A DNA stretch of 64,000 nt from positions 7,093,457-7,157,456 of the forward strand of contig VZDJ01007749.1 of NCBI GenBank assembly GCA_008694505.1, read 5' to 3'. The DNA is from Cyanoderma ruficeps. Lineage: Eukaryota; Chordata; Aves; Passeriformes; Timaliidae. The position numbers and the translations under genes were made by a program. Below are positions 49,780 through 62,107 of this stretch, in pieces (position 1 is the first letter of the stretch; each line of letters opens with the position of its first letter). The notes beneath the pieces were generated by a model that saw only the letters and a program-made list of their open reading frames with translations, had not been told where the DNA came from and did not search any database.

Positions 49780-50030
49780 CACAGTTTCACTGCAGACATT
49801 AGCACGGTCTCTAGAGGCCTGACTGACACAGATGTGGTCATTCTGCTCCCATTTTAATGACAGTAAATTAATACTTGCTGGTAGATAGCAAATTAATCTG
49901 GAATGTAGTGGCCTCTTTATGATGTCATCCTAAATGCCCATTGCATAGCTGTAAGGTCATTGTAAGGTCATGTCTTTTGGGGGCCTGAAAGTGTCTACAA
50001 AATACAATTTTCGTGGGGAACGTGGTCACT
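49780..50030. promoter_or_regulatory. Candidate enhancer block with DR5 element
   Basis: This is repeat-free sequence containing ordered TAAT words (cattttaatgacagtaaattaatac, gcaaattaatctgg), a CRE-like tgatgtcatc at 49920-49929, and a perfect direct repeat of the nuclear-receptor half-site with 5-bp spacing at 49954-49970. It has no coding potential. The density of recognisable factor words resembles a vertebrate developmental enhancer. Conservation and activity are untested; this is inference from motifs. Confidence 0.35.
49954..49970 (+). promoter_or_regulatory. DR5 retinoic-acid-receptor-type site
   Basis: AGGTCA at 49954-49959 and AGGTCA at 49965-49970 are direct repeats separated by TTGTA (5 bp). 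Both half-sites are exact consensus and the spacing is that preferred by RAR/RXR heterodimers. The two half-sites come from a tandem 11-mer TGTAAGGTCAT (49950-49960 and 49961-49971), so they may have arisen by a small duplication. The sequence match is certain; function as a response element is not shown. Confidence 0.55.
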
Positions 50031-51090
50031 TGGGATGTCTAAAAACAAGTTCATCTTAGCTCCCCTTCAATCATCATGCAATCTGGAATTAGTATATCCA
50101 AAAAATGTAAGCTTTTAGGACTGTATCATGAACTGAGTCCTCCAATATATGAACTAATTACTTGAACAAGGGAATGTCATTCTGTAAAATAATAAATGAA
50201 GTCATCTTTTACTTATGAGAACTACCAGCAGGATTTGCTCTGCAATGCCCTTATTTGTTAAACTTCTGGAACAGAGGGCTCTGTACAGAATTGTGTGGTC
50301 TCCCTTATCATTGTTGTTTTGCATCCCTTCAGTTCAGAGACATTAGCAGGGTGTGGCTTTTTTTCCATTAAAGGCTGTTTTGGATCACAGTAATCCAAGA
50401 TCTATTTTGTTATGCTAACAGCTAAAGGCCTTGTAACAATAATTTCTGTTTGGCAGTATCACAGTCAATTTCATTGATGTTACAGTTGTTTCAATTATCT
50501 TTTTCAGAAGAGAGAAAAAATCCAGTAATTCTTCTGAGATGATTTCTCCATACTTTTCATCTTTTACCGCAAAAGGGATTGCTGGGGAACTATCCAAGAA
50601 AGAAATGCAGATAAGCAATACCACCACCAGAAGGAAAGGGAAGGAAGAGGAAGGGGAGAAAAATAAAGGCAGAAAATACTTTGGGATTTTTATGAAACTC
50701 AAACAAAAGCAGGACCAGCTGTAAACTGGCAGAGACAAACAGCCATGTAAACTTACAAAATTTCTAGCACTTGTATGGATACAGAGGTGTTGATTCACCA
50801 CTTACCTGATATGCAGATGACTGGTTATAGATTTTAATATTTGTGGTATAATTAGCTAAAACCAAGGTGTGTGGCCGTAGTGGACTAAACCATAACCACA
50901 CACACATAATGCAGAAGTTAGTGATTATAACAATGATAATATGACCTTATCCTTATATTCTTCAACTCTTTGTTTCGCCCTTGGCATTCAGCCTATCAAA
51001 GAGCAGAGCAGAAAGTGAGTTTTTCAAGGTATTTTTAAGTACAAACCCGAATTTGTAATAAGTTTGCTGGAGCAACTCAGAAAAAAAAAA
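50031..51090. other. Unique non-coding DNA with a purine tract
   Basis: No gene was recognised. An uninterrupted 35-base purine tract lies at 50629-50663 (A/G only on the plus strand). The minus-strand open frame of 128 codons at 50415-50801 passes through its complement, which gives S/F/P-rich low-complexity translation; it is not considered a gene. Confidence 0.5.
50629..50663. repeat. 35-base homopurine tract
   Basis: Thirty-five consecutive purines, mostly GGAA/GAGG words. Such tracts can adopt triplex structure. Mirror symmetry is only partial, so this is a weak candidate. Confidence 0.7.
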
Positions 51091-51093
51091 AAG

Positions 51094-51147
51094 GCTGGTT
51101 CAAGCCTTTCCTGCTTTGAAGGAAAGGCTTGTGGAACAGTACCCAGC
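51094..51147. repeat. Hairpin with perfect 12-bp stem
   Basis: CAAGCCTTTCCT (51101-51112) and AGGAAAGGCTTG (51120-51131) are exact reverse complements around the 7-base loop GCTTTGA. Further out, GCTGG (51094-51098) can pair with CCAGC (51143-51147) across an internal loop, giving a stem-loop of about 54 bases. If transcribed it would fold stably. The size is slightly short of a typical pre-microRNA. It directly follows a 12-base A run. It is not a microRNA I recognise. Confidence 0.75.
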
Positions 51148-51150
51148 TTT

Positions 51151-54100
51151 GCCTTGCACCTCCTGATATCCTCCTGTCCATCCAGATACCTAATGGTCAG
51201 CTTCTAGCCTGCCCAGCACATGAGAGGGCTGCAGGCACATGAGAGAGTGTGCTCCTGCTGCATCTGAGACTCTTCTTGAGGTGAAGAATGTGGGAGAGGC
51301 TGGAATCAGGATGTTTCTAGGAAAAAAATAACTTATGCATTCTGGGTTCACAAGTCCTTTACTCGTGGGGTTTGTGCTCTTAAATCTTCCAGGTGCTTCT
51401 GGAAATATTTCTTTTGAAATGCAAATGTATTCATTTTGGAAAACTCACCAAAATGTTAATAAATCCTAAGTCAGTAGTCTTACACCAAAGTCGACCTTCT
51501 CTATCACTGTTAGGAAGGAGAGTTGTTGGCATCAGTTGAATTGGAGGGGATTTCCTTTTGTTTTGCAATGTATGTGCAGACAAGCAGGCACCAAGCTACA
51601 AGTGAGTAACTTTCCCACTAATCCTCCAAGGCGTGTGACAATATGACCCTGAGCTTTTACAACTAAGAATATTATGGTATGTAAATATTATGAACATATA
51701 TGGTAAGTGCTGTACTTGCTGAAAAACACAGAAAATAATTCCTGGGAATGCCTAGCTGACCCTAAAGCTACACAGATTATTCTTTTTTTGTCTGCAGTGT
51801 TCATCTCTGTTCAAAACCATGATGATATATTTCACACAAGTTCACCAAAGCAGGAATTTTGTCTTGCTGCCTTTATTTCTCAATTAGGATCTGTTTTATT
51901 TTGGGTTTAAATAACAAAAACAAGAAATAAAATATTGTGTTGTGTTTGCCACTGCATTCTTTCCAAAAAGGGAAATAAATAATCACTTGTTGAACTGAGA
52001 ACATTTTAACTGCTAGCTGGAAACCAGAATGTCACTAATTGTGCAGCACACATTAAATGATGACAAAAACTGTGATTTGTTCTCTGAAGTCACGCACCAA
52101 AGTAACTGAAGAAAATCTGTTATTATTTCTTTGAAAATGTTGTGGCATCCATTGAAGTCACTAGGATATGGGAAAAAATAAAAGGGAAAAAAGAATATTG
52201 TTTTAAGTCTCTTGATAGAAATTTCATAGCACAATAGAATGTCACCTTTTTTTGATTAATATATATCCAGAATAAAATGTATCAATGGCACTGAAACAAT
52301 GCAAAACCTAGGTTTATTTACATAGAAGGGCTAGGACAGAGCAGATGAGGAGAAAAAGTACAGGGGAGATTTACTGGTTTTGTAATGGAAAAGTCATGAA
52401 TATACTTTCCATAACAGGCTCAACAGTTGCAAGGGCCATGTACCATCTGCCTATTAAATAAGAATATATCCTATTATGGAGGCAAATGACAGCCTTTGAA
52501 GTATTCATTCTTTAATATGTGTATCTAGCTCATGAAATTCTTGCAGTTCTCACTGAGTATTTTCTGGATTTGCAATACAGCTTTCACTATGGATAGAGAC
52601 TCGGAACCTGCATCCCACAGAGGAGTCCCAAGAGTGCAGATTTATCCACGGAATTATACCAAGAATAAATTAGACCATGGATCTCACAGGCACCACTCAC
52701 AAGGGTATGAACTACTGGCTAAGTTCTATAGCATCTGCACTTTGGTTATTTCCATTTACTTTAGTTTTACTTGATTAGACTCCAGCACTTGGTAAACCTT
52801 ATCTTTTCCTTTTTTTTAAAGAATGTGTTTGTATATCAAGTACATTTTTCACATCCTTGCTCAACCTCTGCAAAGGCTCTTAATAAAAAGAGAACTTGGA
52901 GGCTTGCATGTAATATAGCAAGAACCACAATTCCACTACATCTTGGAAAATAGCATTGGTTGAGGGAAGAATACGATGCAGTCATCCAGGTGAGCTTTTA
53001 AATGTAAGATGAAGTTAACTACTGGTGACCCTAGCATTTTTTGCAGGCCTCAAAACCCTTCCACTATCCTCATCATGCCATTATTGCTTAATTATCAGTT
53101 TGTTCTTATAAAAATATTTGTGCTGATTTTTATTTTTTTTTAATAGAACAAAGAAAAAACAGCAGCTGTGGAATGAAATGTGACCAAAATGGCTTTGAAA
53201 CAAGGAGTGGCTCCTGCCACCATTTACTGAACAATGCAGAGTTCAGTTTTAAAACTGGAAGTAAACTTATGTTTCACAGAATATTTTCACACAGGAATTT
53301 TCAGTATGGCTGAGCTGTCATGGAAAACAATTAATAAACAGAAATGCTGTATCTCTTGGTCCCAGATTGCTGGCAGTGTTGTGAAGCATTTGAAGGTTTG
53401 TTTGGTTGCCCCTTTGAGCAACTATGTCCTTAGGGGGAAGCCCTATAGAAATCAGAAAGGTTTTCCTTTTAAGGTCTTATTCCAACCCCATTGATGGCAA
53501 GGGAAAAAAAAATCCTATTGACTGTAGGCTAAGTTCAGGCCCATGAAACAGTCAGTTCAGTGGCAACTAATTTTTCATCTCTGACAGAAAATTAGAACTG
53601 CTCAATTGATAAAAGTAATGTGCAAGTAGTTCTGCAAAATTATTTCAGGGTGCAATTCACTGTTTGTTATTCTTAAGCTCATGTCATCTGTTGTTCACGG
53701 ATATTCAGGCTAACTTACAGTTTAGTCATGAAAATGTTTGAAAATACCAGAAGTTCAAAAGTTTTTGGACAAATTATCAATCATTTGGAAATTCATCACA
53801 GAAGTCCTTTATACAGTAGCTGTTATCATTGCAGTCTTTTGTTTAAAGAGTATCAGGCACTCAACTGGAAGCATGAACTTCATCCAAGGTTTGTGTTAAA
53901 GCTAAGGTTATAAATCACCTTCCATGGAAAAGAAATAGTTCTGGACACCAAATAATCAATTGCATAGATTTTAAAAGCCCCAGAGGCTAAACTTTGAGTG
54001 TCAGTTCTATTTTTTTTCACTAAACCGTTAACATATAGACATGCATATACAGCTATACAAACCATACAGAAAGTTAAGTATTATGTTAACAAGACATTGA

Positions 54101-56650
54101 GAGCTAAAACAAACACCTACCCCCAGCACACCAAATTTCATCCAAAGGCAGCTGACACAGACAGGATATTTGTACCTAGAAGTATATCAATTTTTTATAC
54201 AGCTGCCTCAGAAGTCAGGCTGGTTGTGGCGCTGCAACATTAGGACCATACTCATCTACATTCAGTTACAGGTTACTGAGGCTCCAGCAGGAACAGCAGG
54301 ATGGAACTGCTGCCAGCCAACAAATTGATACAAATGGCAGAAAAAAGTACTTTTTTTTAGTAGAATGACTGTGACTAATGACTGGCAGACACCACTTGTT
54401 CTGCTCTCCCGGAATTTGGTTTCTATAGTTCCCAGCTCGTGGGTGCACAGGACAGCTGTGAGCACCTTCAGTGGTCACGTCTGAATCCAGCACAGCTCAC
54501 CATGAATCAGAAACCTAAGCCTGCATACCAGTTTTGTGAGATGTAAGCAGCTTTAAAATGCGGAATTCATGCCAGATAAACCCATACTGAATGACCATGG
54601 AAGAGGCAGGGTGTCAGAAGGATCTTGGGTAAAGATGGGATTTGGGCTGAGTGGTTTTATAACCATACTTGGTGAAACAGAAGTGAGGTTAAACTGAATT
54701 CTTCACTCTGAGATCAGGACGGAGTTCCACCTTTAGCTCCCTCCGTTCTTCAGAGCTGGTGGGTTCATTGTTGTGGTTTTCCACACTATCCAGATGCTGC
54801 ACATGTTGAAGTTGGCTGGCAGGAGAATACTCGGCTTGGCACGGAGCTGTCCTGACCCAAGAGAACAAATCCTGTGTTCCAGCCTCCCACACACTGTGGT
54901 CCTGCACATGCTTCTCTGTTGCAGAGTAATCACATTAATAGCCATTTACCTCGCCCCATCCCTGCTAATTAGTTCAAATTCTGTACTCAGTGCTCAGTAA
55001 TCCAAAACTCTGACTTCCACCCTAACTGAGGGCCAAAGGAATCTTCTGGCAGTGCGCATTTTTCTGTCTTCTCCAGTCTTACAGGTTATGGGGGGAATTG
55101 GAGAAGTAAGAACAAACAACAGAAAGGATGTTCTCAAGTAATGGAGAATTCTCCACTTTTCTTCAGTTCTGTGTAATAGGTGTACATAAAGAGCAAAGAA
55201 GTTTTCTGACGAAAATTAATATCCCTTTGTGGGAGTCAGAATTGAATCTAGATTGACATTGATTTTAAATGCAGATGCTGGCAAGGTAAAATTATTTTTC
55301 AAACACTGAGGCTTTCACTGGTAAAGTATTTAAGGTTGCATTTTCAAGCTAGAAGGAAAAAGTGATGAAAAGTTCTTAAAACTGAAGAAACAAAATCCTT
55401 GATTTTGATCCAAAGCCCTTCAAAACAAGATCCCATATTGAAATGGCTAATCTTAGGAGAATGGAGGGGGATAAAATGGGTACCTTTCCTTTCTCTCTTC
55501 CTTTCTCCCCTTTATTTTTTTAAGTTGCATGTAATTTGCAACAGGGGGTTTTCTGTCAAAGACATCCTTCGCAAACATTTATCCCATCCTTTATTCTTCG
55601 TGGCCCTGTAAGGAAATAGTCACTGTACAGAAAGTGGTAGCAGAAGGCATGACACAGTACCAAGCAGGGCAGGGCTTGGTTGGTTTAGGTCCTGAAAGTG
55701 GCATAGCCCTATTTCCAGCCCGGTTTTTGCTGTTGTGATGGCTCTCTGTACTTCAGATGGTTCTTCTCCCTGTTAAGCTTTGCAAACTCTTGAACTCATT
55801 GTCGGCAAAGCATAAATTCTTCTGTACACTTCTAAACTTCCTTTCCACGTAATCTTGGGAGCAATGCCTGTCCTTGGTCAGACCATGTTTTGTACTGTGC
55901 ATAAAGCAGGTGTGATCCTAACTTTTTCTTCTTTGCCAAGTGAAAATCAGGCAGTGGATTGGTAATGATGTGGATACTATTGGATATTATTATTATTTAT
56001 TGATCATACTGTTAAAGGATCTATAGGCTTTGAATGAGAAAAAGTCCATGGTGTACTAAGTAGGTTCTGAAAACTAAATAAGGCTTTTCAAGAAGCCCCT
56101 TGTCTGAAAAAACCTCCAGGAAGATGCCTAGTGTTCCCAATCCACTGCCATAGATGGTCTTTCCCATGTTTTGCATGAAGAAACAGTCGCTTTGGGAATG
56201 AGTTCAGTCCATTCTCCTTCATACTCAAAGTAAACTTCACTTGTAGAGGGCCACTGACCACTCATCTGTAGAAGGGTTTTCACAGTGAGGCTGGACAGAC
56301 CTCTTAGCTTTCATCCTGAAAATTCAGGCCTTATAAGAAAAAGGAACCATAAAACACGCTGTCAGCACACAACATGTAATGGCAAGATTTCAAAGATGTC
56401 TTGCAAATTCAAGAGAAGTGCAAAGATTGCAGACAGTTGTTGGGTGTCAGTTATGTTAGCTAGCAGCCTACCTTTTCTGAAGTTGCCCTTGGCACAAGGT
56501 GACATAATTCAGCCATGAAGTATTTAGATCATAATTCAATTCATAGCGTAAGTTGATATAATTAATTTCATTGCTGCAGATTTCACTAAGAACCAGACCA
56601 ATGGATAAGAAATAATTAAGTATCTTGTTATGAAATATCAAACAATAAAG
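51151..56650. other. Unique non-coding stretch
   Basis: About 5.5 kb without a recognised gene or transposon. Open frames are at most 86 codons. A short direct repeat of 'gcacatgagag' with 19-bp spacing lies at 51215-51245, and a 31-base pyrimidine tract at 55483-55513. The segment 53430-53495 ends in words slightly like a CR1 tail, but the match is too weak to call. Confidence 0.5.
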
Positions 56651-56785
56651 GAAGTCCTCAAGACCAGATTGGATGGGGCCTTAAATAACCTGATCTGGTG
56701 GATGAATCCCTGCCCATAGTGGGGATTGGAACAAGATGATCTTTAAGGTCCCTATCAATGCAAGCCTTTCTATGATTTCTATGAA
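56651..56785 (+). mobile_element. CR1 LINE 3'-terminal fragment
   Basis: This plus-strand CR1 tail reads 'gaagtcctcaagaccagattggatggggcctta', 'aacctgatctggtgg', 'tccctgcccatagtggggattggaacaagatgatctttaaggtccct', and ends 'tctatgatttctatga'. All parts follow the CR1 3' UTR in order, and the terminal octamer repeat is preserved in slightly altered form. It is 5'-truncated to about 135 bases and non-coding. Confidence 0.95.
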
Positions 56786-59100
56786 ATCACGTCCACCACC
56801 TGCTACAGGGGGAATATTGTTCACACTGAGAGTTTGGGGAGAAACTTATTCTCCATTTATATTTTAATAATTTGGTAGTTACTGGTGCAATTCAATTCCA
56901 CTTCTGCCCTACTATCACTTCTATCCCAGACCAGGAGGAGGAAAAGATACTGTGTGGTGACATGAAAGAGCAGGTGCCAGGTTAGTCTGGATGCTGAGGA
57001 GCCAGAGATTCTTACACAGTTTTGCTTGTGTTGATTTTAGTGTTGCAAAGACTCCCTAAAATTCATTGCAAATAGAACTGGCAAAAACAAATTAGGAAAG
57101 AGAACCATTGAAATATGATTTGGTGGCAAGAAACAAGCATTCAGGAGAAATACAAAATATATATGCTTTCATTCAGAGCTCAGAAATAATTTTTAAAAAA
57201 CCCTAAACCTTGAAATATTTTGAATTCAGAAAGCTTTTTCCTTGCTGTCCTGACAAAGTCCAGTGCTTTTGTTCTGAAAAGACTTTATCACACTAGAAGT
57301 GTCTGCCAGATGCCAGAGATGGAGTTCAGACAAACCTTTGTGTCTGTCCCATGACCTGGCTCCTTTCATGGACCTGAACTCCATAGGCTTGCAGAGCCAT
57401 GCGAAGTGGAGAAAGGGAACCTGAATCTATCAAGACTCTTTTGAGAAATGAGGGTGGCAGGTTTTTTCCAAAATATTTCAGCTTTGATTTTTTCTTGAAA
57501 TAAGCCCAGGGTCCTCTGGATATTTTTTGGGGAAGAAAAAAAAGTTTATTTACCTAAGAACCTGATTTTTCTGCTCTAAAATGCCTCTCCTGGGTTGTGC
57601 TCTGCTGCCTGTTTTCTTCTGTGGAGAACAAAGCACTGTTCCTTCTTGAAAACCTCTGCAGCTCCCTAGTGAATAATTTGAATCCCTTCATCCCACACCC
57701 ATGCCATGTGTAGGTATGTTGGCTCAGACATGGAAGATGATATTTTTCTGAAGTAATAATTTACAAGAGTGAGACATTAAGCCACGATCAGCTGACAAAG
57801 GAAGGCAGCAGAGTGTTTCTATGCTTTGTGAGTGGTTCCATGTTTTTGGATTGTATTTTTGTACTTGTACAGAGAACATTCTCCCATACAGCTCCTACAG
57901 TAGTAAGTTTTCTATAGTAGAATGTTCTTTTTTGGTTTGTTCTGTGTATTATGCAGTGAACCGCAGAAATGCAGTATTATTTTACCAAAAACTAATTAAA
58001 TGTAAATTAACACTTAATAATTTTTATTTAATTTTGATTAGTGTGTAAAACATACTTTAATTACATCAGAATAAAAACTGGAACTTGAGCAATTATTTAA
58101 ATATACCCCTAGAGTTTAATACCATTTAGGGCTGGACTCCCCTCTGATGTTGTGTGGGGGCTTTTTATAGTGAAACATTTAAAATAACAGCTAATTTGTA
58201 ACATATACACACACATATGAAACACATTATTTTTAGAGCATTATTTTTACTGTGTATCTTGAAATAGAGTGTGTGTGTATATTCATTTAACACAACTTTA
58301 GGTCTTGGAAAACTCGGCTCAAATTCCAATTATTATACATTACTTCTAAAGCAAAGTACAAAAAAAAAGGAGGGTGGTTGTTGCTGTAAGCATTTTAATG
58401 GGCATTGCTGTTGCAAATGGCAAGAGCTATGGAAGTCTTAGAAACATTTCTCCATGCCAAGGATTAAAGTTTGCAATACTTTGGCCTGCCCTAGTCTCAG
58501 CCACCTGGAATTTCTATTGACCTACCCTATAGTCCAGCTGTGGATGTGGTATTAAACACACTGGTTCTGGAAGCTCACTTTTTGGATTTCAAAAAATTAA
58601 AGGGGGAAAAAAAATTAAATCAGCCAATCAAAATATCCAACTAACATTCTGAAAAATAACTGAGCTTAATTTTTTCATTATTTAGAAAAGTTGATCAAAT
58701 GAATGCTGCAAGATAAAATCAGGGTGCTCTCTGAAGCCACAGATTGAAAGGCAAGTCAGGTTTAGATCAGTCAAAATAAAGAGGGATGGGATATTATCTG
58801 TGAGAAACCGGTTGACCAGAGGTATAGAAAAGTTTTGTTTTTCTTAAAAAAAAGAATAATCTGCTGACTGAAAAAAGAAATTATTTTCTCCATCAGACAA
58901 CATAACAACAGCATGGATTTCAGTGCCATAACATAATTACAACTGTAGGAAGGGAACACCAGGTCACAGACCATGACATCCAAAAACAAGAGTACCTCCC
59001 TCTGCTCATGTCAGCAATTTTCACAAATAGACAAACGTTAATAACGTTCAGCTGCTCAGATGATTTGGGTTCAGGAAGGGGCTTTTTTCTTATTTTTCGT

Positions 59101-59104
<4 letters not shown>
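56786..59104. other. Unique non-coding DNA
   Basis: No gene or repeat was recognised. The region 57930-58110 is strongly AT-rich, and short TG/AC runs occur near 58205-58280. Open frames are at most 75 codons. Confidence 0.5.
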
Positions 59105-59131
<27 letters not shown>

Positions 59132-59132
59132 N
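59105..59132. repeat. Poly-T run (27) ending in one N
   Basis: Twenty-seven T are followed by a single N and then G and seven A. The N probably marks a base the assembler could not resolve at the end of the homopolymer. True length is uncertain. No element body that would make it a reverse-oriented poly-A tail is recognised. Confidence 0.9.
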
Positions 59133-62029
59133 GAAAAAAACGGAATTTGGGAGAATTGCATTGACTATTATAAGTACAGACTGTACTCTCTCTTGGTGCC
59201 TGACCCTACATTCTTTCTTTTATATGAGATGAAGTTCATCTTCCTAGGGCTAGCATAAAATGAGAACACCATGGAAGTTTGCATCATTGGCAGTGGTGAA
59301 GTGTGGGCTGAGTGGATGGATGATCTAACTGGGCTTCTCCAGCTCGATGTTCTCGCACGCTGTGAAGTGCTGTGATGAGCTGTTGGTTTAATTTTACAGG
59401 ACCTCAGTGGCCACCTTGTGAAATCTGGCTAGTAAAAACATAATGGAACTTATGGCTAGGTTGGCTAAGTTATTTGTTTGTTTGGGAAAGAGTTTTTTCA
59501 GTACATAAATCATAAAAATAAAGTTAGTCTTCATTAACACTTTAAAAGTTAATCCACATCTTAGTAGCTTCAATGGCTCTTTTCCAGTCATCTATCCCTT
59601 TTGACACACTGATGTCAGAGTCTGAAAGTGTGGGGACTGAAAGTCTTTGAAAACCTAGAAAGAGACTGAATCTTCTGTTTGGTAGCATTTTTGAAATATA
59701 CAATTATTATTATTTTCTGTTAGTACCACAAAATGGATTTCACAAATGATTTGCATTGGAGAAACCTGGCTGTATAGTTTGCATATCACCACGAAGCTAT
59801 TTTGAAGAATAAATTTAGGAGAAAACTCTTCATCTGTGGTTTCAATTTTGTTTGGTCCTTATCAAATACTTCAAATGATTCATTGTTCCTCTGTGCCCTG
59901 GGGGAGGGACCTGGTCTGAAAGACCCAGAGCAGATAGGGAAAAGTCATGTTCTATTTGTCTTCATTTGTTATATATTAGTGAACTTTGAGTTATTACCTT
60001 TACTATAATGACATTACTGCGTTCCTACCACCACTGAAAAGGAAACATTATGAAAAAGTGAGGAACTTTCTGGAGAAATGTATACAAACAACTTAAAATT
60101 CTCTCCTCTTGATGCCTCAAACTGCACCTGCCGCCTGATGGCCTTATTTTTATGCTGGTACACAGAACATGATAAATTGCTCAGAAGATCAAAGTAATTA
60201 AATAGCTATTATTGTTAAGCACGCCTTTTACAAATGAAAAATTAAGTTGTATTTAACACTCAACACCTACACACCAAAGCACATAGCCCAGATGAGCTAA
60301 GCTTTAAAACTGGCGTAGAAATGAGCTCATATTTTTAGGGAATTGTATGCACAATATGGCAAGAGATCAATAACAATTGGGGGGAAAAAAAAACCAAAAC
60401 AAAAACACCAACCCAATACCTAAAACTACTCAGCTCCTAGCAATGAAAATATACCAAGTTTCAAAATGCATTAACTGTTTATTTGGCTTGTTTGTATCAT
60501 CTATTTTGTGCAGTTTCATATGACAGGCTCATGTCTTGGCACCAGCACAGAAATAGTGTTGGGTGTGACAATGTGTACCTTTACAACTTGTGGCAGATAT
60601 GTAAGAGAAAAGACAAAGGTGTTACCTCTGCAGAATGATGAAAAACCATAGACAATACTGAATAGACTGGGAGCAGAAGTATGTGCTTGCTGTATATGTG
60701 CATACACGTATTTATACTCACATATCCAAGCACACACAGGCACATATATCAATCTCAGTAACAAAGTTTTGGTTTGAAAAGCATGAAGTTGGCCTCAGGA
60801 GCAGAGAAACTGAATTTGTGAGCTGTTAAATGTCAGAGCTGACCTCTGGGAGTTTGAGGAGGGATGATGTGGTGAAGGGCAGGCTTCAGGTCATGTTTTA
60901 TACAAGAAGTTTAATTGTTCTGGCTAGGAAGCAAAAGTGACTCATTTACTTGAAGTGGGTCCCTATCTCCCAATGCAGATTTCTAATGGAGGAGGATACT
61001 GCTAGCAATAATATCTTTTAAAAAATTGGACTGGTTTACTTCAGTATTTTAACTACTTCCATTCAGATTCATTTGTTTTGGACACATAATTTGATAGCGT
61101 TCCAATGATAGCAAAAAACAGTGCTTTGGTCACCCTTCTTGAACCCATGCAAGTCTTTTTGTTGTGTTTAAATCAGTTTTTTTTTTGCCAAAGAAAATTG
61201 TAAGCTAGTGGGCTCTTTCTGAGCCTTTTATTGAAAAATGTAATAAACTATTTAACTGTATATATTGTAAAGTCATTGTGACACTGGGTTTGTGGTGTTG
61301 CTCTTTTCATTTTCACTTCTGTCTCAGAAATTTCTTTCTACAGATGAAGTGCGTGAATTTTGAGCCATGAAAAAAAGATGAAAAACACACATATACAAAT
61401 AAAACCATAATTAATTTGTTTAGTAGCACCTCATTTATTAACTGTTAAAGGGTTGTCATTCATTTCAGTTCAATTTTTCTGTGTCCTTTAACCACTTGGA
61501 TTCACCAAGCTCATATTTCTGAGTTATCAGCCCATTCCCAGTTCTTAGTTACCTCCAGTTCAATTTTGGAAACTCCTCTCTTTTGGTGGCTTAGTTTCTG
61601 TAAAATATGACTCTGAATAAAGAACTTTGCCCTAGAAAAATGCAAATATATTTCCTGCTTTCTGATCTCCTTATAATTAAACAATGTAAATAATTTATGG
61701 TTAGAAATACTTGTTTCAAGATACTTTTAACAATCCCAAAGGGTAAACACAATTATCACTGAAACTTGACAACCCACTGCCACTGAGACCATGGCAATAT
61801 ACCACTGAAATAAAAGTGAGTTTTGTAATAGAGAAAGGGAAATGCCTGGAGAGGATGATAACCTCTTTGCACTGAGCAAACATTTCAAACCTGCAGTTCT
61901 CATTTCAAGCCACCAGGAAATTTTTTTCTTCTTCACAGAAAATGTGACTTCTCAGAGATATTCTTGAAGCCAAAGTTAAAAATACCTCACTGGTATTTAA
62001 TATAAAAATACTACAAACTGGGTATTTTT
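59133..62029. other. Unique non-coding DNA
   Basis: No gene was recognised. The segment 60130-60330 is TAAT-rich with motif-dense texture and could be a conserved regulatory element. An A-rich tract lies at 60383-60411. Open frames are at most 82 codons and unrecognised. Confidence 0.5.
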
Positions 62030-62107
62030 AATCATAGTAAATCATAGAAATGGTGTGTGGAAGGGACTTCCAAAAAGTCCTGCCTTCTGCCTGAAGCAGG
62101 ATTACCA
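62030..62107 (-). mobile_element. CR1-type LINE 3'-terminal fragment
   Basis: The plus strand reads 'aatcatagtaaatcatagaaatggtgtgtggaagggact', the complement of two terminal octamers followed by the first CR1 3' UTR words. It continues 'agtcctgccttctgcctgaagcaggatta', matching the subfamily form 'ctagtccaaccccctgctcaaagcaggatca'. About 80 bases are recognisable, in reverse orientation. The following sequence may be a further decayed continuation but cannot be aligned by eye. Confidence 0.75.

Noticed and set aside
53430..53495. Possible CR1 tail ('ttttaaggtcttattccaacccc')
   Set aside because: Only about 20 bases resemble CR1, and no terminal octamer or upstream CR1 words are present.
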